From: RYN-431 sp036388295
GTDB lineage: Bacteria > Planctomycetota > Phycisphaerae > Tepidisphaerales > Tepidisphaeraceae
Assembly: GCA_036388295.1 (NCBI GenBank)
Contig: DASVSC010000166.1
Coordinates: 1-21,376 of the forward strand
DNA: 21,376 nucleotides
Reading direction: 5' to 3'
A model generated the notes under the pieces. It worked only from the letters and a program-made list of their open reading frames with translations, did not search any database and had not been told where the DNA came from. Both the position numbers and the translations under genes were made by a program. Of the stretch, positions 12,878-20,107 are shown in pieces; positions within the stretch are counted from its first letter, which is position 1; each line of letters begins with the position of its first letter.

Positions 12878-13414
12878 ATGACTTGGCGAGCTTCACTCTT
12901 AGCGGTCGCCCTCGCGGCGGCAACGTGTCCGGCAATTTCCTACGCCCAAAATCAAGGTGGAGGCGGTGGGGGCGGCGGCGGCGGTGGCGGTGGCGGTCGC
13001 AACTGGGACCCGGCCCAGATGCAGCAGCGGATGATGGAACGCCTCAAAGAACAACTGGGCGCGGCCGATGACGAATGGAAAGTCATCGAACCGAAGCTGG
13101 CCAAAGTCGTCGAAGCCCAACGCAACGCCCAAGCCGGCAACCGCGGCGGCCGCGGTGGTGGTGGAGGCGGCGGAGGTGGTGGCGGAGGTCAGGAACAGGC
13201 GCCGACGACCAAGCTCGGCATGGCGGCCCGCGACCTGCGCACCGCCCTCCAGAGCGACGCCAGCTCCCCCGAAGACATCGACAAGAAGCTGACCGCCTAC
13301 CGCGCGGCCCGCACCGAGGCCAACACGGCTTTGGAAGCCGTTCGCAAAGACCTGAAAGAAGTCCTGACGCCCAAGCAGGAAGCCACCCTCGTGATGGCGA
13401 CCGTGCTCGAGTAA
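12878..13414 (+). CDS. Secreted poly-glycine, LTxxQ-like periplasmic protein
   Basis: A 178-residue exported protein. The signal peptide covers residues 1-23 (MTWRASLLAVALAAATCPAISYA), followed by NQ and 14 consecutive glycines (27-40). A helical part, NWDPAQMQQRMMERLKEQLG with DDEWKVIEPKLAKVVEAQRNAQ (42-84), is followed by a second tract of 12 glycines (93-104). The C-terminal helical region contains LTPKQEATLVMATVLE, an LTxxQ-type motif. The fold should be related to the preceding Spy/CpxP-like protein, with glycine linkers between helices. The ATG at 12878 is supported by AAAGGAG at 12864-12870. It lies 56 bp after the LTxxQ gene and is probably co-transcribed. The function is unknown, and periplasmic stress sensing is a guess from the neighbours. 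Confidence 0.78.
   Translation: MTWRASLLAVALAAATCPAISYAQNQGGGGGGGGGGGGGGRNWDPAQMQQRMMERLKEQLGAADDEWKVIEPKLAKVVEAQRNAQAGNRGGRGGGGGGGGGGGGQEQAPTTKLGMAARDLRTALQSDASSPEDIDKKLTAYRAARTEANTALEAVRKDLKEVLTPKQEATLVMATVLE
12956..12997 (+). repeat. GGN triplet tract encoding 14 glycines
   Basis: There are fourteen consecutive glycine codons (GGT, GGA, GGC, GGG mixed), including a run of four GGC. The third bases vary, which reduces but does not remove slippage risk. A change of any number of triplets would keep the frame. Confidence 0.9.
13154..13189 (+). repeat. GGN triplet tract encoding 12 glycines
   Basis: There are twelve consecutive glycine codons, again of mixed third bases, preceded by GGR. It is the second such tract in the same gene and separates the two helical segments of the protein. 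Confidence 0.9.
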
Positions 13415-13430
13415 ACCGTTGTAAACTCCC

Positions 13431-13461
13431 GCCCGCGGCGGCCGGCAAGGCCGCCGCGGGC
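13431..13461 (+). promoter_or_regulatory. GC-only stem-loop between the poly-Gly gene and gspE
   Basis: GCCCGCGGCGGCC (13431-13443) pairs exactly with GGCCGCCGCGGGC (13449-13461) around GGCAA. No U-run follows, so it is not a classical terminator. It ends 6 nt before the gspE ribosome binding site (AAGGA, 13468-13472). It may stabilise the upstream mRNA end, cause pausing or separate the two operons. Confidence 0.6.
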
Positions 13462-13481
13462 GATCCGAAGGAACCGTTGTT

Positions 13482-15215
13482 TTGACGCACTTCATCGAAC
13501 AAATCCGCAACCACGGCCTGCTCGACGCCGAAAGCGCCCAGCGCGCCGAAACCTTCATCAACGAAGGCCGACCTCTCGAAGAGGCCGTGTTGGCCGCCGA
13601 CGGGCTGAGCGAAGAAGCGCTGTTGCGGTTCCTCGCCGAGACGTTCGAGCTGCCGTACGTCGACCTCGAAAAGCGGATGCCGACTAAAGAGTTCCTGACG
13701 CAGTTCCCGCTGCGCGTGCTCGTTCACCACAACGTGCTGCCGATCGAAGAGACCGGCGGCGTCACCCTCGTCGCCACCAGCCGCGTCAGCGACACCAGTG
13801 GCCTTGACGAACTGCGTCTGCTCACCGGCCGGTCGTTCTCCATGGCGCTCGCGCCCGCGAGCGAGATCAAGCGGGCACTGAGCAAATTGGTCGGCGTCGG
13901 TGCTGACACGCTGCAGAGCCTCGACGCCGAGGCCGGCATCCAAGTTTTGGACGGCGAGGGCGAAAACGATCTCGACTCCAGCGAGGCAGCCCACGACGCG
14001 TCGATCATCAAGTTCGTGAATCAGATTCTCGCCGAAGCCATCGAAAGCCGTGCGACCGACGTTCACATCGAGCCTTTCGAAAACGAATTGCGTTTGCGCA
14101 ACCGCATCGATGGCGTGCTGGTCGAAAGCAACGTCCCCGCCAGCATCCGTCGGTTCCACGCGGCCATTGTTTCGCGCATCAAGATCCTGTCGCACCTGGA
14201 CATCGCCGAAAAACGCCTGCCGCAGGACGGCCGCATCAAGCTGAAGCTCGGCGGCGCGGAGGTGGACGTGCGCGTGTCGATCATCCCGATGATCCACGGC
14301 GAAGCCGTCGTCATGCGTCTGCTCGCCCGCACGACCGACCTCAAAGGCACCAGCCGCCTGGGCATGGCCGCGCGGGACAACACGATTTTCAACAGTGTGC
14401 TCGACATGCCGCACGGCATCGTGCTGGTCACCGGGCCGACCGGCTCGGGCAAGACGACCACGCTGTACGCGGCCCTGAGCGCGATCAACGGCACCGACCG
14501 CAAGATCATCACGATCGAAGACCCGGTCGAAATCCAGCTGCGCGGCGTGAACCAGATTCAGGTCAGCCAAAAGACCGGCCTCACCTTCGCCGCGGGCCTG
14601 CGGGCCATCCTTCGCCATGACCCGGACGTGGTCCTTGTCGGTGAAATCCGCGATAGGGAAACCGCAGAGATCGCCGTGCAGGCCAGCCTTACCGGTCACT
14701 TGGTGTTCAGTACGCTGCACACCAACGACGCCCCGGGCGCCGCCACGCGTTTGGTGGACATGGGCGTCGAGCCGTACCTGGTCAGCAGTTCGCTCGAAGT
14801 GGTGGTCGCACAGCGTCTGGTCCGGCTCATCTGCCCGAAATGCCGCACGGCCATGGACCCGGAGAAGTACAAAAAGCTGAAGGCCCAGTTCGGCGACCGC
14901 GTTCCCGACGAACTGTTCGAAGGCGCCGGTTGCCGCAATTGCAGCAATACCGGCTACCGCGGCCGTCAGGGCGTATTCGAGATGATGAGCATTACCGACG
15001 AGATGCGCTCACTGATCATCAACAACAGCGCCGCCCATGAGATCCGCAAGGCCGCCGTGAAAGACGGCATGCGCAGCCTGCGTGAAGACGGCTGGCGCTT
15101 GATCCGTGAAGGCAAAACGACCATTGACGAAGTGATGCAGAACACGAAGGACGAAGAAAGTCACGTCCGGTTTAATGCAGCGGTCGAGACGCCCGTTGCG
15201 GGGGCCGCACACTAA
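13482..15215 (+). CDS. gspE: Type II secretion system ATPase GspE
   Basis: A 577-residue secretion ATPase. The N-terminal MshEN-like domain (about 1-135) binds the inner-membrane platform. The N2 domain has ATDVHIEPFENELRLRNRIDG (191-211). The ATPase core has Walker A GPTGSGKT (318-325), the Asp box around IEDPVEIQ (345-352), Walker B VVLVGE with Glu388, and a His box at GHLVFSTLHTND (405-416). The four-cysteine zinc site, C451-x2-C454 and C484-x2-C487, is present as in true GspE/PilB enzymes. It powers pseudopilus assembly from the cytoplasm. The start is TTG, with AAGGA 9 nt upstream. Its stop overlaps the gspF start (TAATG). Together with the calcium-type GspG downstream, this indicates T2SS rather than type IV pili. 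Confidence 0.95.
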   Translation: MTHFIEQIRNHGLLDAESAQRAETFINEGRPLEEAVLAADGLSEEALLRFLAETFELPYVDLEKRMPTKEFLTQFPLRVLVHHNVLPIEETGGVTLVATSRVSDTSGLDELRLLTGRSFSMALAPASEIKRALSKLVGVGADTLQSLDAEAGIQVLDGEGENDLDSSEAAHDASIIKFVNQILAEAIESRATDVHIEPFENELRLRNRIDGVLVESNVPASIRRFHAAIVSRIKILSHLDIAEKRLPQDGRIKLKLGGAEVDVRVSIIPMIHGEAVVMRLLARTTDLKGTSRLGMAARDNTIFNSVLDMPHGIVLVTGPTGSGKTTTLYAALSAINGTDRKIITIEDPVEIQLRGVNQIQVSQKTGLTFAAGLRAILRHDPDVVLVGEIRDRETAEIAVQASLTGHLVFSTLHTNDAPGAATRLVDMGVEPYLVSSSLEVVVAQRLVRLICPKCRTAMDPEKYKKLKAQFGDRVPDELFEGAGCRNCSNTGYRGRQGVFEMMSITDEMRSLIINNSAAHEIRKAAVKDGMRSLREDGWRLIREGKTTIDEVMQNTKDEESHVRFNAAVETPVAGAAH

Positions 15216-16432
15216 TGGCCTCGTTCGCCTACACCGCCATCGACCGCCAGGGCCGCCGGACCACCGGCGTCATCCCGGCCGAAAGCCGCGCCGCGGCCAT
15301 GGACGCCGTCGCCAGCCAGGGGCTGTCGCCGATCTCCATCGCCGAAGCCGCCGCAAAAAACAGCGGCTTCAGTCTCAAACTCGGCGGCGGCACGAAAGTG
15401 CCCGCCAAGGCCGTCGAAAACTTCACCCGCGAACTCGCCAACCTGCTGGCGGCCGGCTTGTCGCTGTCGCGGGCGCTGGCCCTGCTGAAGCGCGAATCGT
15501 CCAACGCAGCGGCCAAGAACGCCTGGACGAAAATCCATGACAGCGTCGTCGGCGGCGAGCCGTTGGCCGAATCGCTGGCGAAGTTCCCGCAGGCTTTTTC
15601 CAGCGTGTACATCGCCATGGTCCGTGCCGGCGAAACCGGCGGCTTCCTCCACGTCGTGCTGCAGCAGATTTCGGATTTCCGCCAGCGCGAGCAGGACCTG
15701 AAAGGCAAAGTCAAAGCGGCGATGATTTACCCCATCGCCCTGGCCTCCGTGGCGACCGGCGTGCTGATCTTCCTGATGACGTTCTTCATCCCGAAGTTCA
15801 GCGCCATCTTCGAACAGTTCGGCTCGAAGCTGCCGGCGCTGACGCAGGTCGTCGTCGCCATCAGCGGCTTCCTGATCAGCTACGGCCTGTTCATTGCGAT
15901 CGGCCTCGCTGTAGGCGTTTACTTCCTGCGTAAGTGGATGGCCACCCTTGCCGGCAAACGGGCTATCGAACGTCTGGTCCTGCGCACGCCGGCGCTCGGT
16001 CTGGTCGTCGCCCGCTTCGCGCTCGTGCGCTTCAGCCGCATGCTCGGCACTCTGGTCGGCAGCGGCGTGCCGCTGGTGGCCGCGTTGAAAGTCGCCAAGG
16101 AAGCGATCGGCAATCAGACCTTGTCCGACGCCGTCGCCAGCGCCATCGACCAGGTGCAGCGCGGCACGCCGTTGAGCAAGGCGCTTTCCTCCAACACGCA
16201 ACTGTTCCCCGCCAGCGTGATCGAAACCATTGCCGTGGCCGAGGAGACCGGCCGCGTGGACAAGGAACTGCTACGGCTGTCGATCGCGTACGAAGGTGAC
16301 CTCGACCGCAACTTGCGAACCTTCGTCGCGCTCGCCGAGCCGCTGCTGCTGGTCATCATGGCCGCCATCATCGGCACGGTCGTCGTCGCCATGCTGCTGC
16401 CGGTCTTCACGCTGCAGGACATGATCAACTAA
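15215..16432 (+). CDS. gspF: Type II secretion system inner-membrane platform protein GspF
   Basis: A 405-residue GspF/PilC protein. Residues 1-50 form the usual soluble start (FAYTAIDRQGRRTTGVI...A...GL.P). Two homologous cytoplasmic GspF domains follow, about 69-170 (FTRELANLLAAGLSLSRAL and VRAGETGGFL) and 268-370 (FSRMLGTLVGSGVPLVAAL and VAEETGRVDKEL). Three membrane helices sit at about 171-192, 212-238 and 375-397. It is the membrane anchor on which GspE acts to insert pseudopilins. Length and repeats are normal. The ATG overlaps the gspE stop by one base. The operon is then interrupted by a 105-bp gap with an inverted repeat before gspG. Confidence 0.95.
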   Translation: MASFAYTAIDRQGRRTTGVIPAESRAAAMDAVASQGLSPISIAEAAAKNSGFSLKLGGGTKVPAKAVENFTRELANLLAAGLSLSRALALLKRESSNAAAKNAWTKIHDSVVGGEPLAESLAKFPQAFSSVYIAMVRAGETGGFLHVVLQQISDFRQREQDLKGKVKAAMIYPIALASVATGVLIFLMTFFIPKFSAIFEQFGSKLPALTQVVVAISGFLISYGLFIAIGLAVGVYFLRKWMATLAGKRAIERLVLRTPALGLVVARFALVRFSRMLGTLVGSGVPLVAALKVAKEAIGNQTLSDAVASAIDQVQRGTPLSKALSSNTQLFPASVIETIAVAEETGRVDKELLRLSIAYEGDLDRNLRTFVALAEPLLLVIMAAIIGTVVVAMLLPVFTLQDMIN

Positions 16433-16439
16433 CGAAACC

Positions 16440-16526
16440 GCTGGTGGCTGGTAGCTAGTGGCTATTGGCTAAGAAGCAGAAGGTCCCTTTTTCCGGGCTA
16501 TTAGCCACTAGCTACTAGCTACCAGC
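16440..16526. repeat. Imperfect 30-bp inverted repeat rich in CTAG between gspF and gspG
   Basis: The left arm 16440-16469 and right arm 16497-16526 are reverse complements at 26 of 30 positions, and the mismatches are mostly G-T compatible in RNA. The loop is about 27 nt and contains CCTTTTTCC. The arms repeat GTAGCTAGTGGCTA and its complement, with multiple CTAG. It is out of keeping with the GC-rich, tightly packed operon around it and resembles dispersed intergenic repeats. It could act as an mRNA stabiliser or attenuator that sets GspG levels apart from GspE/F. Confidence 0.8.
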
Positions 16527-16537
16527 TTTAGAGAATT

Positions 16538-16969
16538 ATGCCCCACTCTTCCCGCAATCGTCGCCGTTCCGGCTTCACCCTCATCGAGCTGTTGCTGGTT
16601 CTGGTCATCCTGGCCGTTCTGGCCGGCATCGTGATTCCGAAGTTCACCGGCCGTGCTGAGGACGCACGCAAGCAGGCGGCGAAGACACAGATCGACGGGT
16701 TCAAGACCGCGCTGGACGCCTTCGAGGTCGACATCGGCCGTTACCCCACCGAAGCCGACGGCGGCCTCGACGCCCTCGTCGTCGCACCGGCCGGCGCACA
16801 GAACTGGCACCAGACGATGTCGCAGATCCCCAAAGACCCCTGGGGCAACCCCTACCAATACCGCCAGCCCGGCACGAAGAACCCGGGCGGCTACGACGTC
16901 TATTCCTACGGCGCCGACGGCCGCGACGGCGGCACCGACGACATCGGCAACTGGGAAGCCGGCAAGTAA
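16538..16969 (+). CDS. gspG: Type II secretion system major pseudopilin GspG
   Basis: A 143-residue major pseudopilin. The prepilin signal RRSG12|FTLIE is complete, with Glu17 at position +5 after cleavage. The hydrophobic assembly helix covers about 14-34 (TLIELLLVLVILAVLAGIVIP). The C-terminal GspG signature is present: DIGRYPTEADGGLDAL, DPWGNPYQY and the calcium-site region SYGADGRDGGTDDIGNW (123-139). These features mark a T2SS GspG rather than a type IV pilin. It would be cleaved and methylated by a prepilin peptidase not encoded in this window, and polymerise into the pseudopilus. A GAG lies 8 nt before the ATG. The CTAG-rich inverted repeat ends 11 nt before the start. Confidence 0.96.
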   Translation: MPHSSRNRRRSGFTLIELLLVLVILAVLAGIVIPKFTGRAEDARKQAAKTQIDGFKTALDAFEVDIGRYPTEADGGLDALVVAPAGAQNWHQTMSQIPKDPWGNPYQYRQPGTKNPGGYDVYSYGADGRDGGTDDIGNWEAGK

Positions 16970-16987
16970 ACCCCTGCGACAATCCCT

Positions 16988-17509
16988 TTGACCCGACGGC
17001 CGAACCAACTTCGCGGTTTCACGCTCATCGAGCTGATCCTGGTGCTGATCATCATCAGCATCATGCTCGCGATGGCCTCGCCGACGCTGCGCGGCTGGGG
17101 GCAGGGCCAGAAGCTGCGCAACAGTATCGATTCATTCATCGCCGCCACCGGCTACGCCCGTAGTCAAGCCGTGACCCAGGCCCGGCCGCACGCGGTCGAA
17201 ATCGATTCGACGGCCAACACCTATCTGGTGCAGTCGATCGAAACCGGCGGCGTGCGCAAGCCCGTCCCCGGCGACTTCGGCGTGGCCAACACGCTGCCAG
17301 AGGGGTACACAATTCGCCTCGTCAGCGGCGGCAGCACCGGGTCCGCGACCGACGGCGCGTCGGCCGTGAATGCCGCATCGGTCATCTTCTACCCCGACGC
17401 CCGCGCCACGCCCGCCGTCGTGGAAATCAAAGCGGCCAACGGCGAGATCGCCCTCATCGAGTGCCAGAACCCCGCCGAGCCGTTCAAACGAGCGGACGTG
17501 AAGCCGTGA
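16988..17509 (+). CDS. gspH: Type II secretion minor pseudopilin GspH
   Basis: A 173-residue minor pseudopilin. MTRRPNQLRG10|FTLIE is the prepilin cleavage site, with Glu15 at +5, followed by a hydrophobic helix (LILVLIIISIMLAMASP) and a GspH-type globular part with ATGYARSQAVTQARPHAVEID, the conserved strand after helix 1. The C-terminus includes VIFYPDARATPAVVEI, the usual GspH strand (F-x-P-D/x-G/A). The start is TTG at 16988, 18 nt after gspG, with no obvious ribosome binding site. It overlaps the gspI start (GTGA). The assignment as GspH rests on the motifs and on gene order after gspG. Confidence 0.85.
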   Translation: MTRRPNQLRGFTLIELILVLIIISIMLAMASPTLRGWGQGQKLRNSIDSFIAATGYARSQAVTQARPHAVEIDSTANTYLVQSIETGGVRKPVPGDFGVANTLPEGYTIRLVSGGSTGSATDGASAVNAASVIFYPDARATPAVVEIKAANGEIALIECQNPAEPFKRADVKP

Positions 17510-17937
17510 CACGTTTCCGCCCCCATCAGTCGGCCCGCCGCGGGTTCACCTTGATCGAGGTGCTGGCCGCCCTCGTCCTGATCGGCGTGGTGCTGCCGGT
17601 CGCGATGCGCGGCATCAGCCTGTCGCTTCTGGCCGCATCCAAAGCGCGGCACACCGGCGAAGGCGTCGAGCTGGCACGGCACAAACTGGCGGAACTGTCG
17701 CTGGCGACCGACGTCAGCGCCTACGTCGGCACCGGCGACTTCGGCGTCGAATGGCCCGACTACAAGTGGAAAAGCAGCTACGTCTCGCGCGACTACGGCG
17801 TGAACGAACTGACCGTCGAAATCACCTGGAAAAGCCGCGGCCTGGACGAATCTCTTTCGCTCACGACGCTGACGTATCCGGGCGCGTACCTAGTCGGCGT
17901 ACCGCCCGCGGCCGCCACGGGAGGGACCACCCCGTGA
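17506..17937 (+). CDS. gspI: Type II secretion minor pseudopilin GspI
   Basis: A 143-residue minor pseudopilin with MTRFRPHQSARRG13|FTLIEVLAALVLIGVVLPVAMRG, the prepilin site followed by the GspI-like helix. ARHTGEGVELARHKLAELS resembles the GspI motif (A-x-x-L/A-A-x-x-x-A-x-x-K-hydrophobic-x-E). I chose the GTG at 17506, which overlaps the gspH stop as GTGA and sits 13 codons before the cleavage site. The open frame extends upstream to an ATG at 17461, which would put the leader over gspH. The rest is a small globular domain with DFGVEWPDYKWK. In other systems GspI forms the pseudopilus tip core with GspJ and GspK, the next genes here. Confidence 0.85.
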   Translation: MTRFRPHQSARRGFTLIEVLAALVLIGVVLPVAMRGISLSLLAASKARHTGEGVELARHKLAELSLATDVSAYVGTGDFGVEWPDYKWKSSYVSRDYGVNELTVEITWKSRGLDESLSLTTLTYPGAYLVGVPPAAATGGTTP

Positions 17938-18731
17938 CGTCGCAGTGCGAACAAAACTTCCTACCGACGATTCGCGTCACGTCGCGGCAGAAGCCGCGGA
18001 TCGCCGCGCGGTCATCGGGCTTCACCCTCATTGAACTGCTGCTCGCGCTCGGCATGGTCGCGATGCTGATGCTGTCGCTGTACGTCGGCATGTCCACGGC
18101 GTTCCGCGCCCGCAAAAGCGTCGGCACGCAGACCGACGTGATGCGGCAAGCGAAGGCGGCGCTCGACCTGGTCGAACAGGATCTGCGTTCAATCCTGCCG
18201 CCCTCGGGCACATTCGCCGGCCCGTTCATTGCCGCGCCGGCCGGGCCCAAGGGGGCGACGATCGAGTGCTTCAGCTTCGGCACCGACTACGCCCGCCCCG
18301 AAGCGGCAACCCACGACGGCCTGCGGCGCGTGCTGCTGAGCAACGTGCCCGAAGCCGACGCGACGACGCTCGTCCGTGATGTCACACGCGACATGCTCGG
18401 CAACAGCGGCAATGCAGCCGAACAGGAAATCCTGGTCCGCGGACTCAGCGGCTTTACGGCCCGGTATTTTGACGGGTCGGCCTGGACTGACACGTGGGAC
18501 AGCACCCAGCAGAACAACGCTCTGCCGCTGGCGGCGGAGGTGACGGTGCGCATCAGACGACCGACCTTGAGCGACCCGCAGGCCGAATACAGCATGAAGC
18601 GAATGATCATGCTCCCCTGCGGCCTGACGATAGAACAGGCCGCCGCCGTAGCCGCCGCCGCGGCCGGAACAGCCGTCCCGGCGGGCACCGCAGACCCGGC
18701 GACCCCTCCAAGCCCCAACGGTGCCTCATGA
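17934..18731 (+). CDS. gspJ: Type II secretion minor pseudopilin GspJ
   Basis: A 265-residue minor pseudopilin. The leader is long (29 residues), ending in ARSSG29|FTLIELLLALGMVAMLMLSLY. It is followed by RQAKAALDLVEQDLRSILPP, the typical GspJ region after helix 1 (helix plus DLR). The globular domain includes TIECFSFGTDYA and ARYFDGSAWTDTWDS, a GspJ-like strand (Y-x-x-x-W-x-x-x-W). The start is GTG at 17934, overlapping the gspI stop (GTGA), with GGAGG at 17919-17923. The C-terminus (about 234-265) is a low-complexity Ala/Pro/Gly tail. GspJ pairs with GspI and GspK at the pseudopilus tip. Confidence 0.86.
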   Translation: MTSQCEQNFLPTIRVTSRQKPRIAARSSGFTLIELLLALGMVAMLMLSLYVGMSTAFRARKSVGTQTDVMRQAKAALDLVEQDLRSILPPSGTFAGPFIAAPAGPKGATIECFSFGTDYARPEAATHDGLRRVLLSNVPEADATTLVRDVTRDMLGNSGNAAEQEILVRGLSGFTARYFDGSAWTDTWDSTQQNNALPLAAEVTVRIRRPTLSDPQAEYSMKRMIMLPCGLTIEQAAAVAAAAAGTAVPAGTADPATPPSPNGAS

Positions 18732-20107
18732 AGCGTCATCACACGAATAAGCGCGGCAGCGTGCTGATCATCGTGATGGTGGTCGTCTTCGCGATCGCCG
18801 CCATGGTGCTGTCGCTCGGCCGTCAGGCACGGGTGCAGGTGCTGGCGTCGGCGAACGATCTGTCCCAGCAGAAAGCCGACGCCGCCGAACGCGGGGCCGA
18901 GCAATACGTGCTGTCGCTGCTGACCGATTATCGGGAAACGCTCTCGACGCTGACGGAAGAGCACTTCTCTGCCGTCCCGGTCGGCGACGCGTTTGTCTGG
19001 ATCATCCGCCCCACCTTCAACGACGTGAACACGCCGGCGTGGGGTTTGGTCGATGAATCCAGCAAGCTGTCGCTTAACACGGTCACCTACGCGCAGTTGA
19101 TGGCCTTGCCGAACATGACCGACGAGCTGGCGAACGCGATCGTCCAGTGGCGTGGGCCGGACGCGGTTTCAGAGACGTCGACCGATACCGCGTCAGTGAC
19201 GGCCGCGCCGCCGGCGGCGCTCGTCACCGGCGGTGTCACGAAGAACGCGCCGTTCGAAACCGTCGACGAATTGCTGCTCGTGCCCGGCATGACGCGCGAG
19301 CTGCTGTACGGCCCGCCCGCGACGGCCGCGCCCACAGAATCGGCCAACTCCGGCACCGGCGAAAGCTGGGCGCTGGCCCATGGCCTGTTCGACTTTTTCA
19401 CCGCCTGGAGCACCGCGCCCAATACCGCGTCCGACGGCACCGCCCGCGTGTCTTATAACCGCGCCGAAGACCGCGACGCATTCACAGCGCTGCTCGGTGA
19501 AAAACTCGGCAGCGTGACGCGCGGCAACGAAATTCGCGCGGCCCTGACCACCGGCGGCCGCCGCCCGCAGCCCGTGCAGTCGGACGATTTGTTCGATTTC
19601 GCGACCAAGGCCGGCCTGAAGCAGGAAGAACTGGCGCTGATCGAAGACTTCGTAACCGACAATTCTGAAACCGTCTCCCTGAAAGGGCGCGTGAACGTCA
19701 ACACCGCCCCCCGCGAAGTGTTATTAGCGTTAGGCGTTCTCTCCGAGACGGACGTCGACACGCTGATGAGTCGTCGGACGGAAGCCGCGGTCGCTACGCC
19801 CAATTCGGTGGCGTGGATTTTGGACGCCCTTAAAGACAAGGCCGTCGGCTTGGGCAATTTGGTTACCGCCCGCGGCCGGCAGTTTTCGGCCGACATCGTG
19901 GCGGCCAGCGGGAACGGGCGCGGCTTTCGGCACGTGCGGATCGTCGTCGACACCACGTCGTCGCCGGCCCGCATTGTCTACCGCCGCGACCTGACCGACC
20001 GCGGCTGGCCGCTGGAGCCGCAGCTGCTCGAACAATTAAAGGCCGGCCAATTCGTGGCCGCCCCAGGAACCGCCCAAGCATCGGGCCGTGCATCAGGAGT
20101 GCGTTGA
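18728..20107 (+). CDS. gspK: Type II secretion minor pseudopilin GspK-like protein
   Basis: A 459-residue protein starting MKRHHTNKRG10|SVLIIVMVVVFAIAAMVLSLG. As in GspK, the residue at +5 is not Glu (here Ile), which marks the tip pseudopilin. QARVQVLASANDLSQQKADAAERGAEQYVLSLL follows helix 1. Two helix-hairpin-helix-like R-V-x-x-N segments are seen, ARVSYNRAEDRDAFTALL (about 239) and GRVNVNTAPREVLLAL (about 320), plus VDESSKLSLNT (the D-x-x-x-K-L-x-L-N motif near 107). It is longer than typical GspK (about 330 residues) because of Ala/Thr/Ser-rich insertions near 150-165 and 200-220. The ATG overlaps the gspJ stop (ATGA). The gene ends in TGATG with the next gene. Confidence 0.88.
   Translation: MKRHHTNKRGSVLIIVMVVVFAIAAMVLSLGRQARVQVLASANDLSQQKADAAERGAEQYVLSLLTDYRETLSTLTEEHFSAVPVGDAFVWIIRPTFNDVNTPAWGLVDESSKLSLNTVTYAQLMALPNMTDELANAIVQWRGPDAVSETSTDTASVTAAPPAALVTGGVTKNAPFETVDELLLVPGMTRELLYGPPATAAPTESANSGTGESWALAHGLFDFFTAWSTAPNTASDGTARVSYNRAEDRDAFTALLGEKLGSVTRGNEIRAALTTGGRRPQPVQSDDLFDFATKAGLKQEELALIEDFVTDNSETVSLKGRVNVNTAPREVLLALGVLSETDVDTLMSRRTEAAVATPNSVAWILDALKDKAVGLGNLVTARGRQFSADIVAASGNGRGFRHVRIVVDTTSSPARIVYRRDLTDRGWPLEPQLLEQLKAGQFVAAPGTAQASGRASGVR

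Noticed and set aside
13083..14720. A 545-codon open frame on the minus strand opposite gspE
   Set aside because: It lies antisense to a clear GspE with all motifs. Its protein is Asp/Gly/His/Arg-rich, as expected from the complement of GC-rich codons, and matches no family.
16440..16526. CRISPR repeat or IS end between gspF and gspG
   Set aside because: There is only one inverted pair and no spaced direct repeats, no transposase and no target duplication was visible. It is better described as an intergenic inverted repeat.
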